Shown here piece by piece: positions 1 to 9,980 of a DNA stretch of 64,000 nucleotides; the stretch's first letter is position 1; the number at the start of each line of letters is the position of its first letter. The stretch lies in contig CM056879.1 in the NCBI GenBank assembly GCA_029876055.1, positions 310,001 through 374,000 of the forward strand. The letters are read 5' to 3'. This stretch comes from Madurella fahalii. Taxonomy: Eukaryota > Ascomycota > Sordariomycetes > Sordariales. Made by a program: the position numbers and the translations under genes. The notes beneath the pieces are model-generated. The model did no database searches. It was not told the origin of the DNA and worked only from the letters and a program-made list of their open reading frames with translations.

Positions 1-1121
1 GTTGTTACTTTTAGGAGCCGGGGAAAGTCCGCGTACAATGGTTGGGTCCCGTGTTGTCTGGGCCATCTTCGTTGCTGCAAGTGTAAGGTACTAGGAAGGC
101 AATTGTGCAACCTTGGCGAGCAGCGGACCACCGCATCCGAAACAAGCTGGAAAGGGCGGAAGCTCTTATATTTTAGGCCAATGGTGTATACAAGCAAACG
201 GACCGCGCATGAGTACGGCACAGTCCAAGTCGTTGCGTTACATGCGGGGTCGCCGCACGCCCCCCGTCGCTCTCGTTTGCGCCAGGACATTGGGTATTGG
301 CGTGGTAACGTGAGAATGATGGAAATTCCAGTCGTTCCATCATGCGGGTCTGTAAGTGGGCCACCAAACCCGATGGAGCGCTCTCCGTCCTGTATACTAC
401 CTACCTTGGCCAACTGCGGGAGCCCGGCCAGAAAATCTGCCAGTGGCCAAGAACAGCTTCTGGAGTCAACAATGGATGATCGGGCATTTAAATGTTACTA
501 CCAAGAAACGCATACTATGCTGTTTTAGAATCGGCCCCTGCAGTGCTCCGGTCGCGGCTTGGAAAGTCTGTCAGCGAACTTTATTCCCACCAGGCGTCTC
601 GGCACCCTACCTTATATCGCCTACTTATCTAATGGTTGACCTCTAGACCGACTTAGAGCCCTTTTGGCTTTTGATCATACTCTCAGGATGCAGGATGAGC
701 AGTCGATCAAGTATTTTTCCGTATGGCGTGTATATAGCCCTAGCCAGCTGGTTAGTACGTGCCTAAGTACCTACTTACTTTAGTTAATTACGGTATTAAT
801 TAGGCCCTTGTGGGAACAAAGATAGCTGGAAATTGCCTGCTGCCGCGTGAATTCTTGCGGCATTACATTTGATTTGGTACTAAGAGGTCCACAAACTGGA
901 CCAAGCTGCTGCGCGAGATCTTTCTGCATCTTCTCTTCTCTTCCCCTCCTTTAGCTTAGGAACTAGTAATTATGATATGTTCAGTTCCGGTGCACCTCCA
1001 TCAGGACCGCTGGGGCAATCCGCAGTCATGGAACGTGTGGTCGAAGCCTATTCAGACAAAGTTGTAATTACGTGAACTGCCTCGCTCACCTGCCCCCATC
1101 CTACTCTGAATAACAGAGCTA
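1..1121. other. Intergenic, no gene supported
   Basis: Several short open frames overlap here on both strands, but none shows a recognisable domain, a plausible start context or consistent composition. From about 740 to 1000 the sequence becomes AT-rich. It lies downstream of the short-chain dehydrogenase gene and probably holds its 3' region. Confidence 0.5.
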
Positions 1122-1982
1122 CTACCTCGTAGGTGTATCAAGTGCTCTATCTACAAGCCCCCATGTGTGATAAGCTATCTTGGTCATCTGATCGTCGCCC
1201 CAGATGGCCTTGTTTGTAACCAGACGCCCCTTGTCATCAATATTGCTCCAAAATCTACCTTGCTGTTTGCCTGCCGCCACGCACTCAGAAGCTCCCTTCA
1301 GCAGACGCTCTGCACAAGTGTCTGGAGACACTCCGAGCAGAGCGCCCAGAGCTTCCGCCGGGCCCCGCATATACCATGGAAGATTCTTGACAGTGTTTGT
1401 GTTGACCAAGCCCGGCCAAGCGTGCACGAAATGTCGTTTATGTGTGCCCTGTGGTTGCTGTTGGGCCGCCCACCACTGGATCATGGCATCGTTCATTGCC
1501 ATACAATGGTTCGCTGCGTTTATGAGGCTGAAGTGCGTCTTGAGGTCAAGATCCTCCCAGTTAAGCTTGTCTGGGCTTCCGGCTTTGCCATCAAACACAA
1601 TGACGATTTCGCCGTCGTCCTTCAATACTGGAAGAAGCTCGCGTATCAGGAGCTGCTTGCCGTAGTAGTGCAGCGCCATCTTGCGGTCGATGCCCTCTGG
1701 TGTTTCCGTCCTTCCCGCTAGTGTCAAGATCCCCTGACTCATAATAAGGAGGTCGAGCTGCTGCCCCTGAATCGAGGACTTGATGGCATCCGTGTACTGC
1801 TTGATCGCCCGCATAGATGATGCGTCTAGTGGCCGAAACTCGATGTTGGTGTGTGGCAAGTTCTCGGGCTTCGTCCGGCCGCTGATGATAACGGATGATG
1901 ACTTGGCTTCAGCAGCGACACGGCAGGCCATTGCGTAGCCGATGCCGCTCGTCCCGCCCACTACCAGTGCTCTCAAGGCCAT
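1122..1982 (-). CDS. Atypical short-chain dehydrogenase/reductase
   Basis: A 286-residue single-exon NAD(P)-dependent oxidoreductase of the SDR superfamily, presumably cytosolic and a tailoring enzyme of the cluster. The N-terminal Rossmann motif VGGTSGIG (residues about 8-15) binds the dinucleotide, and LLIMSQGIL stands where the family NNAG-type element lies. The start chosen is the ATG at 1982, giving MALRALVVGGTSG directly before the Rossmann strand; the frame stays open 20 codons upstream without need. The canonical YxxxK catalytic pair is not where expected: that position reads SLINAANHCMAM, with neither Tyr nor Lys. Either it belongs to a divergent fungal SDR family with another catalytic arrangement, or its activity is altered. 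It is transcribed divergently from the adjacent Zn2Cys6 regulator across a 420-bp shared promoter, which fits co-regulation. Substrate unknown. Confidence 0.85.
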   Translation of the reverse strand: MALRALVVGGTSGIGYAMACRVAAEAKSSSVIISGRTKPENLPHTNIEFRPLDASSMRAIKQYTDAIKSSIQGQQLDLLIMSQGILTLAGRTETPEGIDRKMALHYYGKQLLIRELLPVLKDDGEIVIVFDGKAGSPDKLNWEDLDLKTHFSLINAANHCMAMNDAMIQWWAAQQQPQGTHKRHFVHAWPGLVNTNTVKNLPWYMRGPAEALGALLGVSPDTCAERLLKGASECVAAGKQQGRFWSNIDDKGRLVTNKAIWGDDQMTKIAYHTWGLVDRALDTPTR

Positions 1983-2402
1983 GTTGTCAAATTGCAAGAA
2001 AGAAGAGTGGGTAGTATGGTACTGTATGGGGATATTCCACATCCAAAGACTCAGGGTGTCGTTGCCGGGTATTTATACCATTTAATAGGATCTAGAATCG
2101 TGGCGTAAATTTCTCGCGGGTGCGGAGATTACGCTTTGCCATTGCTTCGTTTGCACAATGTTTGGGGCTTTGCACAACAACAAGGTTGGCGAATAACAAT
2201 GTCCTCTCGAAATTCGGGAGGCTTGGCGGGGAGGTTGAGCGGACTTAAGCGGTGAGGTTGAGCGGGATTTGACGCAAGCCGGCGGTCCCCGTTGCGGACA
2301 TTGAGGAGTCTGAGCGCGGCCGCTCGACTTCGACCACCATAATCTCCGCTTACGGCACCATCGTAACTCCGCAACCAGCGCAACGCATAATTTTTCCGCA
2401 CA
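1983..2402. promoter_or_regulatory. Divergent promoter, SDR / Zn2Cys6 regulator
   Basis: This 420-bp gap separates the start codons of the dehydrogenase (minus) and the regulator (plus). It contains three related CGGAG-containing sites: CGGAGATTACG on plus at 2123-2133, CGGAGATTATGG starting at 2348 on minus, and CGGAGTTACGA at 2361-2371 on minus. CGG triplets are the usual half-sites of Zn2Cys6 proteins, so these are candidate pathway-regulator sites. The half-site resembles those in front of the enoyl reductase and PKS-NRPS genes. A direct repeat GAGGTTGAGCGG occurs twice near 2230-2265. Confidence 0.5.
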
Positions 2403-4084
2403 ATGGACGGGTTCTCAGGTACAGACGGCAAGCCAAGAACGAGACAGAAGAATTGCAAGAACTGTATCCAAGCCAAGAGACGATGCGACAGGCGGATGCC
2501 GGCTTGCTCTAGGTGTTCGGACAAGAAAATTGCTTGCTTTTATGCCGGCAAGGCTCCGCCGCCATCGCCTGCCGCTGGAAGTCTAGCGTTTCGAAGCCCT
2601 GCATGTCCTTCTCCCTTCGCTCCAGACCTTCCAGATGTAAACTCCGCGGGGCGGATGTCCGTGGATTCCCAACCAGATTTCAGCTCTGTTGCCGCAGATT
2701 CTATGCAGTATTTGATGGGTGCTACCAGTGCAGCTGTAGATGGCAATATTGCTATTGATCCGTTCAGGAATCTTATGGACAATAGCACTACGCCCATCGA
2801 GGATCAATGGTTTGTTCAAATCGGAGGGGCGGGAGTGGTCGAACGACCTGGCAGCCCGGTAGATGACGAGGTTATGAGAGCCTACGAGAAGATGGATCTT
2901 CTTTGTGTAAGCTTAATCCAGCGAACATTTCATTCTGCGCCGGATATTCCGCCGCCGCTCGTACCCTTAGTCATTCACCGTCCCCTTCTCGAGAACCCGT
3001 CTTGACCGTCTCCTTCCAGGAACAAATGGAGCCATGGCACCTCCACGATCCAAAGGCGCCCCTACACTACGTCCTGAATCGGGTCAAAGGTTTCACAACG
3101 GATCTCGCCATGCGAAGCGCCGCCCCATTCTTGCACCGCTATCTCTATAGAGACAACATGCCGCAATCCATCCTGTCCTGCTTCGCTGCCAATGTGCTGT
3201 ACGCAAACCGCACCCCGGCAAACACAGCCATGGTGATGCGCGCGGTCTACAACAACGCGAAAGAGCTGGTCGATGTCGAGGCCAGTCGGGTTACAGCAAC
3301 GCCCTTGGAGAGACTTGCGCGCGCCCAAGCGCTCTTTCTCTACCAGGTCATCCGTCTGCTCGATGGCGACGTCGCTCTGCGCGCCCAAGGCGAGAGGGAC
3401 ATGCCACTACTGCGGATGTGGCTCGCGGATCTGTGTAGGGTGCGGGAGAACCTGGGGGATATGGCGAGGCTTGGGGATAGAGAGATGAGGAAGCAGCCGC
3501 CTGCCGAGTGGAAGGTGAGTGCCGTACATTACCATCTAGCGCCGTCGGCGATGCTGTGCCCTCGCTCGCTAACTAGGCATTTCCTGCGGCTGCTAGAGAT
3601 GGATATTTGCGGAATCTTTGCGAAGAACCGTTCTGATGGCGCACTCCTTCATATCACTCTATGATCTGATGAAGGATCCTGAGGGAAACGGTGCCGTCCT
3701 TTCCTTCGACCCTTATTTAAGCCTCGGGGGCTAATTAACTGGAGATCAGGAGACGAAAGTACCTGGGGCTACGCTCACCGTTGGACATTATCCCGACACC
3801 TATGGGCAGCGGACTCTTCATCTGAGTTTGTTCGGATGTGGAAGGAAAAGCCGCATTTCGTTATCACGAACTATTCGTTGGACTATTTCCTCGGGAACGG
3901 AAGAGGCGAGGATGCCGACGAATTTGCTGAGATTATTTTAAGCATGTGAGTCTCAAATTCGAATCACGAGATCGGCCCCTAACACGAGCCTGATGGGTCA
4001 CTTAGTTACATGGGAGTGGACGAAAAAGACGAGTTTGTCTCGGTGACTGCCGGCAGAGCGTCGGCCGCACCGGCCATCCGTTGA
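2403..4084 (+). CDS. Zn(II)2Cys6 transcription factor (regulator 1)
   Basis: A 455-residue fungal transcription factor assembled from five exons: 2403-2906, 3020-3514, 3597-3690, 3750-3945 and 4006-4084. All phases agree and introns are 59-113 bp. The binuclear zinc cluster is at residues 18-45 with spacing C-x2-C-x6-C-x6-C-x2-C-x6-C (CKNC, then RRC, ACSRC, IAC). The C-terminal part has the signature of a regulator family common in fungal metabolite clusters: WIFAESLRRTVLMAHSF, WTLSRHLWAADSS, and GRGEDADEF followed by YMGVDEKDEF. The exon 3 acceptor at 3596 was preferred over the one at 3576 because the latter meets an early stop. It shares a divergent promoter with the dehydrogenase and is a good candidate for pathway-specific control of this cluster. 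Target genes cannot be read directly. Confidence 0.88.
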
Positions 4085-5123
4085 CGCTATCTTTTCCACA
4101 GCTCTTCCCGGCCAAGCGCTCGTTTGGGTGGTACTGCTGTCTAATTACCTTATGTGGCGAACGGTATCGACTCCATCCTGAACATAACGACGGTGTCTGG
4201 CCCTGCTCTTGGCTAGCTTGATTGCAGAGTTGGTGTAGCACTTCGAGTGCCTTTGACTGATCATTAACTATCATTGCTTGAGTGTCTGGGCAAGCAAATA
4301 TTGAACCAGTGGATCAACCCTAATGCTCGTGTACGGCTTCAATACTGCTGGATCAAGGCATGGCAGCATAATATCCAAGATTCACCCTCCCCCTCCCTCC
4401 TCCTTTGCCCCGGGTAAGTAGCGCTATATTTACAGTGTGATTACCGTTCAAAGAGCAAAAACCTTGCCGCTGTCCTTTTGACACCCTTCTCTCTCCTGAG
4501 CTGAGATGCCGATGAATGAAACGGGCTGGTCGCCAAGTAGTATCTCGATAGCCGCAAGGAGTTGTGATTCTGCTAAGAAGGCTATGTAGGGCTTCAGAAC
4601 ACCAACGATGTTATGTTCTGCTTCGTTGCGCTATGTTCGCTCGGGTAGATCGCGCACCAAGGGCTCGGTGTGTGGGATGGTGCCAACTCGAGCTTATGGA
4701 GAGCTCCATGTTCTTTTTAAATCAGATTCCGTATCCAAGCGTCACCATGCGTGGTTACAGCGTGATTCGTGACTCGTGGACATCTTCGATGGACGGGCAC
4801 AGGAGTGCCTGGTGCATCTCGGCTAGGCTTAGTGTATGCGACGTAACAAATCCATTTAAAACTACTAGGTACCTAGATAAAGGAATGGAGCGTATAGCTC
4901 ATGTAAAATTAGGAAGCCAATGAAAGCCATCGCCAGTGGTTCCCGTTGCCAAATATTGTATCGACAGCCCGACTCAGTTCAGCTCTCCGTCGCCGCCCCG
5001 CCGCCTCCGCTCAGTCAGAAGCGTACTTCACGCCGAGCCCACCGCGTATATTGTCTCAGTAACATTGTTTGAGTATTGACCGGTGTTACTGGTAGGACGA
5101 TGGTGAGGAGGCCACGATGCGAT
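4085..5123. other. Intergenic, no gene supported
   Basis: Between the regulator and the metallothionein gene. A few open frames of about 90-120 codons exist, but none has family signatures or splice-consistent extensions. Nothing else stands out. Confidence 0.45.
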
Positions 5124-5372
5124 TTAGTGCTGTGGTCTGGTCAGTCGGTGACAGCGGAGCGAGCTGGGTTTGATTGACGAAAGGATTGTTGAACTTACGC
5201 CGCAGCTTGAGCAAGAGCATCCATCGCAACTGCCAGAGCAGCCGCAGGACGAGCAAGTGCTACGACGGGGTTATGGTCAGCACCGGTGCCAGTCATCAGG
5301 AGCCCCCTAAGAATGGAAATCATTTGAGACGCTGGATTCTGGGTTCCGGTTGGAATCTTACCAGGGAGACAT
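5124..5372 (-). CDS. Metallothionein, three exons, 25 residues
   Basis: Reading the minus strand, exon 1 (5362-5372, starting ATG TCT CCC), exon 2 (5199-5259) and exon 3 (5124-5129, CAC TAA) join in phase. Intron 1 (5260-5361) has GTAAGA...TAG ends and intron 2 (5130-5198) has GTAAGT...CAG ends. The product has 25 residues and eight cysteines at positions 4, 6, 9, 11, 15, 18, 20 and 23, in C-x-C and C-x2-C pairs spaced by Ser/Gly, ending SCSSCGH. This matches fungal copper/zinc metallothioneins, which bind metal through cysteine thiolates in the cytosol; the Neurospora protein is 26 residues with seven Cys. Another acceptor at 5137 would replace the final His with about 16 other residues. Its place inside a metabolite cluster may be coincidental. 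Confidence 0.8.
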
Positions 5373-5491
5373 GTTGCTAAGGAGGATATTTGGGACGTAG
5401 TTCTGGCGGTAAGTTGTGGGTTGTTTTGGAGTCTGGGTCGGTGGATAAGGTAGTCTGTTCAGATATCCAAGGACAAGCGAGACTGGACGGG

Positions 5492-5499
5492 TTTAAATA
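5492..5499 (-). promoter_or_regulatory. TATA-like box of metallothionein gene
   Basis: TATTTAAA on the minus strand lies about 120 bp upstream of the metallothionein ATG, a suitable distance for a fungal TATA element with a short leader. No convincing copper-response element was recognised upstream. Confidence 0.4.
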
Positions 5500-6415
5500 A
5501 ACCGCTGGTTAAGCCCGTCACCTCCTGACACCCTGGCCCCCCATGGACAACTCGCAAAATTGCTCATGAAACAGCCGGCCGCGGGGTGACTCCCGTGAGG
5601 GTGGTCGTGGGCGGAAGGTCATTCTGCAGCAGCAGAGACCAATCGTCTACCCCATGAGGCCGTGATACGTCACATGGCCGCGCGGGATGGGAGGGTAGCC
5701 TATCTCGGAATCCTGCCGGATTTGCCGGTTTAGCACCAAGCACCACGGGCAGCCCACGGGCTGCGTCGAGCTCATTGGTCTAATGTACCGGCCCTTGATG
5801 TGCACATGTTGTGTCTCCATGCCCTCGGTGAGCGACTCAGTGTTGGTCTTCGGATCGTAGCGACCGATTCGGTTGCGGGATTGGTTGATCACAGGAGTAG
5901 TCGGCTGGAGCGCGGTGGGGGAGGGACGTAATGGAATCCGGTAAACCGCAAACACGATCTGTCAAGCTTGGTCCTGGACGGCGGCCCCGCTCCTATCCCT
6001 AACCGTCAATCAATGCGCGGGGATAAATCCCTCATCCAAACCAGAAAGCATGTGGGAGAATCCGGAAAGACGACTAGCTGCTTAGCATCCCGATGGAAGC
6101 CGTGCTCTGGTTGCGTCGATACTTGTCATGGGAGAGGAGAAGAGGCAGAAGAGGATGAGCAAGTCCGAAATTTGTACATAACGGAGATGTGGGGCTATGA
6201 AGGAGAACTTGGGTCTGCCATGTTCGTGTCTCTGTAATCTCGCTGGGGCGGCTTCGGGGGCTGATTCGGGCGGCGGATGAGGCCTGGAGCAGCAACCAAG
6301 GGAAACGACCCCGTTGAGAAACCAAACAATTTTAGCCTCTGAGGATTCGTAGAAGAAAGAACAGAGACACGGTTGGAGAGCGAGATTGCTCGTCGCTTTT
6401 ATGCCATTTAATCTT

Positions 6416-6485
6416 TGAGAACCTCGATGGATACGGGACCCTCCCAGGCACTCGATCCCGCGATCGGTAGCCATCAAGGTTCTCA
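6416..6485. repeat. Inverted repeat, copy A
   Basis: Left arm TGAGAACCTCGATGG at 6416-6430 pairs with right arm CCATCAAGGTTCTCA at 6471-6485 (14 of 15 positions), enclosing 40 bp. The left arm recurs exactly at 8740-8754 on the other side of the FAD monooxygenase gene. It could be a small miniature transposon-like element or a relic. Confidence 0.55.
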
Positions 6486-6751
6486 GGCCGTCCTTTGCGA
6501 CAGTGTCACACTCGGATGCCAGAAATATCACCCTCAACAGATCACGATGACGCTGGAATGACAGCAAAAAACATTCCTTGCAGCGCCAGTATATCCGTAA
6601 TAACACTGCAAGGGGACTGTTACTGCCTACTACCTTAGTACTGGGGGACTATAGCTACGAGCACTGGAGGCGAAACCGTCCTGTTAAGGCGGCCTCTCCC
6701 ACCGCCAAGCTCCATGGGCGGCCCAGGTTTGCGCGCCTCGAGGCCTGTGGG

Positions 6752-8526
6752 TTAACTAGTAGATACAAAGGCTCCGCCATTTTGAGCAAGACAGCCATAT
6801 TTGTTTCCTTGTCCGGAGATGTAACCGAACCATTTGTTCTCATTCTTCGAGGCGTAATCCCCGTCGCTTCTGGTTATCTCTTCGCGCGAAATAATTTCCT
6901 GGAGCGCCAGGGCTATTCTCTCAGCTCCCATCTTTGCTCCACCAAGGTTGGGTGCCGCTGGTCCTAGGCTCAGAGCAGCCAGCCTCCCGGCAATGAACAA
7001 CGGCACACCGTCCTTCCACATCAGCTGGCCGTTTAGGCAAGGGAAACCGCCGAGTTCCGGGATAGGGTGTGTCTCTCGCATAGTTTGCAGATATGGCAAC
7101 GAGGAGATATTTGTTTCGACGCCCGTGGCAAAATATATGTAGTCCAGTCGCGGGAGGTTGTCGATCGGCGGGTCGGTCTTCACAACCCACATGCCGCTTC
7201 GCGGCTCATGTCCTTCCGCTTCCTCAAACTTCGCATCAACGAGAGTAGTGCTCGTGTGCAGCGCCAGTCGGCCCCGGGTGCTGTGTTCCTTGAGCTTCCT
7301 GTGGAAAACAGGCGTCATGCTCCCCCCGCCACGTGCAGCTCTTAGCATCTGCAGCCGCTCCTCGTCCGAGTTGGCCGACCAAAAGTATGCCTGTTCAACG
7401 TTGCGGTACTTGCTCATCCACTTGAGGTCGACGTCGAATGGTTTGACGCGACATGGTCCTCGCATGATATGCCACACTTTTGTCACACCTCGGCGAATGG
7501 CGAGATCGGAGAGCTGTGCCGATGTTAGGCCTCCACCAACGACAAGGATGTTGGTCTCCAATCCTCTGCTGATCTTCTCCTGAATTGCCGGGTCGGGAAA
7601 CTGTTCGATTTGCGCGCTGTGGCATGCATTAGGGAGGCGTTTGACCGGCGAAAAATCCGAAGCCATGGAAGGGAGCCTGGGAATGGTGGCCTCGTTTGCC
7701 GGTCCGACGGCGAGGACAACAGCTCGGGCATACCGCCGAGTTTGGTCCGTAACAACAGTGAACAGCCGGTCCCCATCCGAGGACACGCCACTGGTCACCT
7801 CGAAGCGTATGTCCTGGACGGATTCCTTCTTAACCATGCCATCGGCAAGACCGTATCGATTAATGACGGCATGACAGTGGTCCGTGAAGAGGGACTGGGA
7901 CGGGTTGAAATAATCGTTTCGTTCTCGTTCGTTGACTTCGACTTGGGAATGCTGTCTGATGGATGTTAGACGGGCATCAAGTTTTTTTACTGCTTCTCCA
8001 TCACTCACACCTCGCCACGTCCCAATCTCTTTTTCCGCATGTGCTTGCTGATTTCCTTCCCCACGCATTTACGGATCTCGAGCAACTCATCTCCTCGGTG
8101 GCATTCGTACGCATGCGCTAGGAGTGAATCGCGGTCTTTGGGATCGACGTGCCAGAACATCGGACTACGCAGGTGGCTGATGTCATAGGATGCGAACAAT
8201 TTGTTCCAGCGGCCAAGCCATTTGTCGTGGGTAGCATCTAACACGACAACGTCGAGTTCTGGCAGAGCGCCGGCCTGCACACAACGCGAAACTCGACCGC
8301 TCTTGACGTGTTTCAGGGTTACTGCGTTTCCATATCTCCGGAGCCATTGGTAGCGCCGATGTTCCTCGTCGGTAAAGATGGCTGCGGGGGCGTGTTCGCG
8401 GAGCCGCGCTGCTACCGCCAGACCACAAGGGCCGGCGCCGACAATGATCACGTCGTGGATCTCAGGGTTTCCAGAGTGCATGAGCCGATGATGGCTCGTA
8501 TTATGGGAGGGGATGTGTTCAACCAT
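6752..8526 (-). CDS. FAD/NADPH N-monooxygenase-like enzyme
   Basis: A 573-residue flavoprotein in two exons (8009-8526 and 6752-7955) joined across a 53-bp intron with GTGAGT donor and CATCAG acceptor. An FAD-binding VGAGPCG motif lies near residues 29-35, an NADPH-binding VVGGGLTSAQ motif near 310, and an FATGVETNI motif near the C-terminus. This is the layout of single-component flavin N-hydroxylating monooxygenases related to lysine/ornithine N-monooxygenases. OSGIN-like oxidoreductases share the same fold and cannot be excluded. The start is the ATG at 8526 (MVEHIPSH); no ATG lies further upstream close to the domain. It sits between the metallothionein and enoyl reductase genes inside the PKS-NRPS cluster. 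A role in oxidising the product, perhaps at nitrogen, is inference. Related inverted repeats flank it on both sides. Confidence 0.8.
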
Positions 8527-8739
8527 CGTGTTAGAAGAAACCCCGAGAAAGAGAGTGGTGAATGTAAACGGTGCTTGGGAAGGAAGTAGAAAGCGGTCCA
8601 GGAACTGGGCAGTGGTACTATTTGGGGCTTGTGTGGTGTCATGAACTTGGCCTAGGACTCGGGAGCTTGACTGATAAACCCTCATCTATTGCACATGGGT
8701 GGAATTTTGATATGGTCAAAATGGCGTGAACCTTGATGG

Positions 8740-8795
8740 TGAGAACCTCGATGGCTCAACCGAGCGGATAGACGACGGGCATCAGGGTTCTCGCC
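8740..8795. repeat. Inverted repeat, copy B
   Basis: TGAGAACCTCGATGG (8740-8754) is identical to the left arm of the element at 6416. It is followed by an imperfect reverse-complement arm, CATCAGGGTTCTCGCC, at 8780-8795. A degenerate extra arm, TGAACCTTGATGG, abuts it at 8727-8739. The element lies about 215 bp upstream of the FAD monooxygenase start. Confidence 0.5.
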
Positions 8796-9860
8796 AAGTA
8801 CTGCTCTCATGCATTTCGCGATTGGTAAGGCACTTAATTTAGTTAAAGTTAGCACATAAAGCGAGGCATTGCCAACCTTGGCAGGATCCATGGCATCAGA
8901 ACGGGCACTGTGTTGAGGTTGGTTAAGGTGATCCTCTTGATGCGGTTCTATTACCGGCTGCTAACGTCGATCACCGCGGCACTAGTTATTACGGTGATCA
9001 AGTTTTGCCCTGATATCGTATGGACCACCGTAAAGGCGCAAAACATGGATGTGACGAGGTCTCACAACGCTACACAGGAGGAGCCGTTGAGGATTGTCAC
9101 TGGCTTTACGTTTCGTGGGTTCGGTTAAAGTGGTACCACTTATCACGCTTACTCCGTATTTGTTGGCATATCAAGACGGATCCAAAGATATTAAGCTCGA
9201 TATCCGGTAATAGCGTTTATAATAGTGGACAACTAGTCTATGTGCCTAAATAGGAGCTAGACTAATGGCTGGCTGCGTGAAGAGCGGGGGTCTCTCACAT
9301 TGCCTGGTCTTACTGCCCAGCGCCGACAATAACTAGGAAGATAGTGAATGGGGACATTATTACAATGACCCGGGGATTCATACTGACGCCTAGCCGGGCA
9401 ATGTGGTGTTATCATCTACTGTTCGTGTTCCCACTGTTGAGGGCAAATATCGGGCGGTGATGCATCATGATTGATATCTCTCTTTACCTGCCACACGGAA
9501 GCTGAATGGTTGCTAGGTTAGTATAGTAGTGGTGTTAAAATATGGGCTTGAAGTCCGCGGGATATGTTGGCCTTAAGCCTTTACAAAACCAACAGACAGT
9601 TACCGAGGTCATAGGTCGGTCGACGTGACAGGTGAATAATATGGACAGTCCACTTCCGGCACGGCTTGAAGAAGAGTAACAGAATATCGTTTGGTATTCT
9701 CATACTTCATTGGACATCGGGGCACAGGTGGTGTGTCCTGTAGCCTCGTAGGACTTTATCCTCCCAACGACCATTACTACCAGTAGGAACATCAGTTCAG
9801 GAAGGAAAGCTGACCCGGAATACTTACTAGTACCCCCGGGTCACAGCGGTCGCAGTTTGT

Positions 9861-9883
9861 CGGAGATTTTCGGCGCCCGAAAA
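9861..9883. promoter_or_regulatory. CGG-N7-CGG site overlapping a 17-bp palindrome
   Basis: CGGAGATTTTCGG at 9861-9873 is two direct CGG triplets seven bases apart. It overlaps the perfect palindrome TTTTCGGCGCCCGAAAA at 9867-9883, which itself is CGG-N3-CCG. Both are classic Zn2Cys6 half-site arrangements and lie about 100 bp before the enoyl reductase ATG. A nearly identical CGG-N7-CGG site lies in the Diels-Alderase/PKS-NRPS promoter. Confidence 0.6.
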
Positions 9884-9980
9884 GTTGACCCTTATTAGAG
9901 CCGTTGCCACCCAGGCACAGATGCGCGATGTGACAGCTCGTAAGGGCCACGACCAAGGGCTTGAAGTTATCACCACAGCC

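Larger units (their letters stand above)
5373..6751. other. Intergenic with one inverted-repeat element
   Basis: Contains the metallothionein promoter at the left and a 70-bp inverted repeat at 6416-6485. Open frames in this stretch (for example 5647-5955 and 6082-6606 on minus) have no family signatures and were not called. Confidence 0.45.
8527..9980. promoter_or_regulatory. Divergent intergenic region, FAD enzyme / enoyl reductase
   Basis: A 1.45-kb non-coding stretch between two divergent genes. It contains inverted repeat copy B (8740-8795) and the CGG elements at 9861-9883. The middle (about 8900-9700) is moderately AT-rich and holds only short unsupported frames. Confidence 0.5.

Noticed and set aside
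103..646. Overlapping open frames on both strands near the left end
   Set aside because: Four mutually overlapping frames with biased, low-information composition and no domain; no reason to prefer any.
3577..3636. Earlier acceptor at 3576 for exon 3 of regulator 1
   Set aside because: Leads to a stop after 19 codons, whereas the acceptor at 3596 restores a conserved regulator segment in phase.
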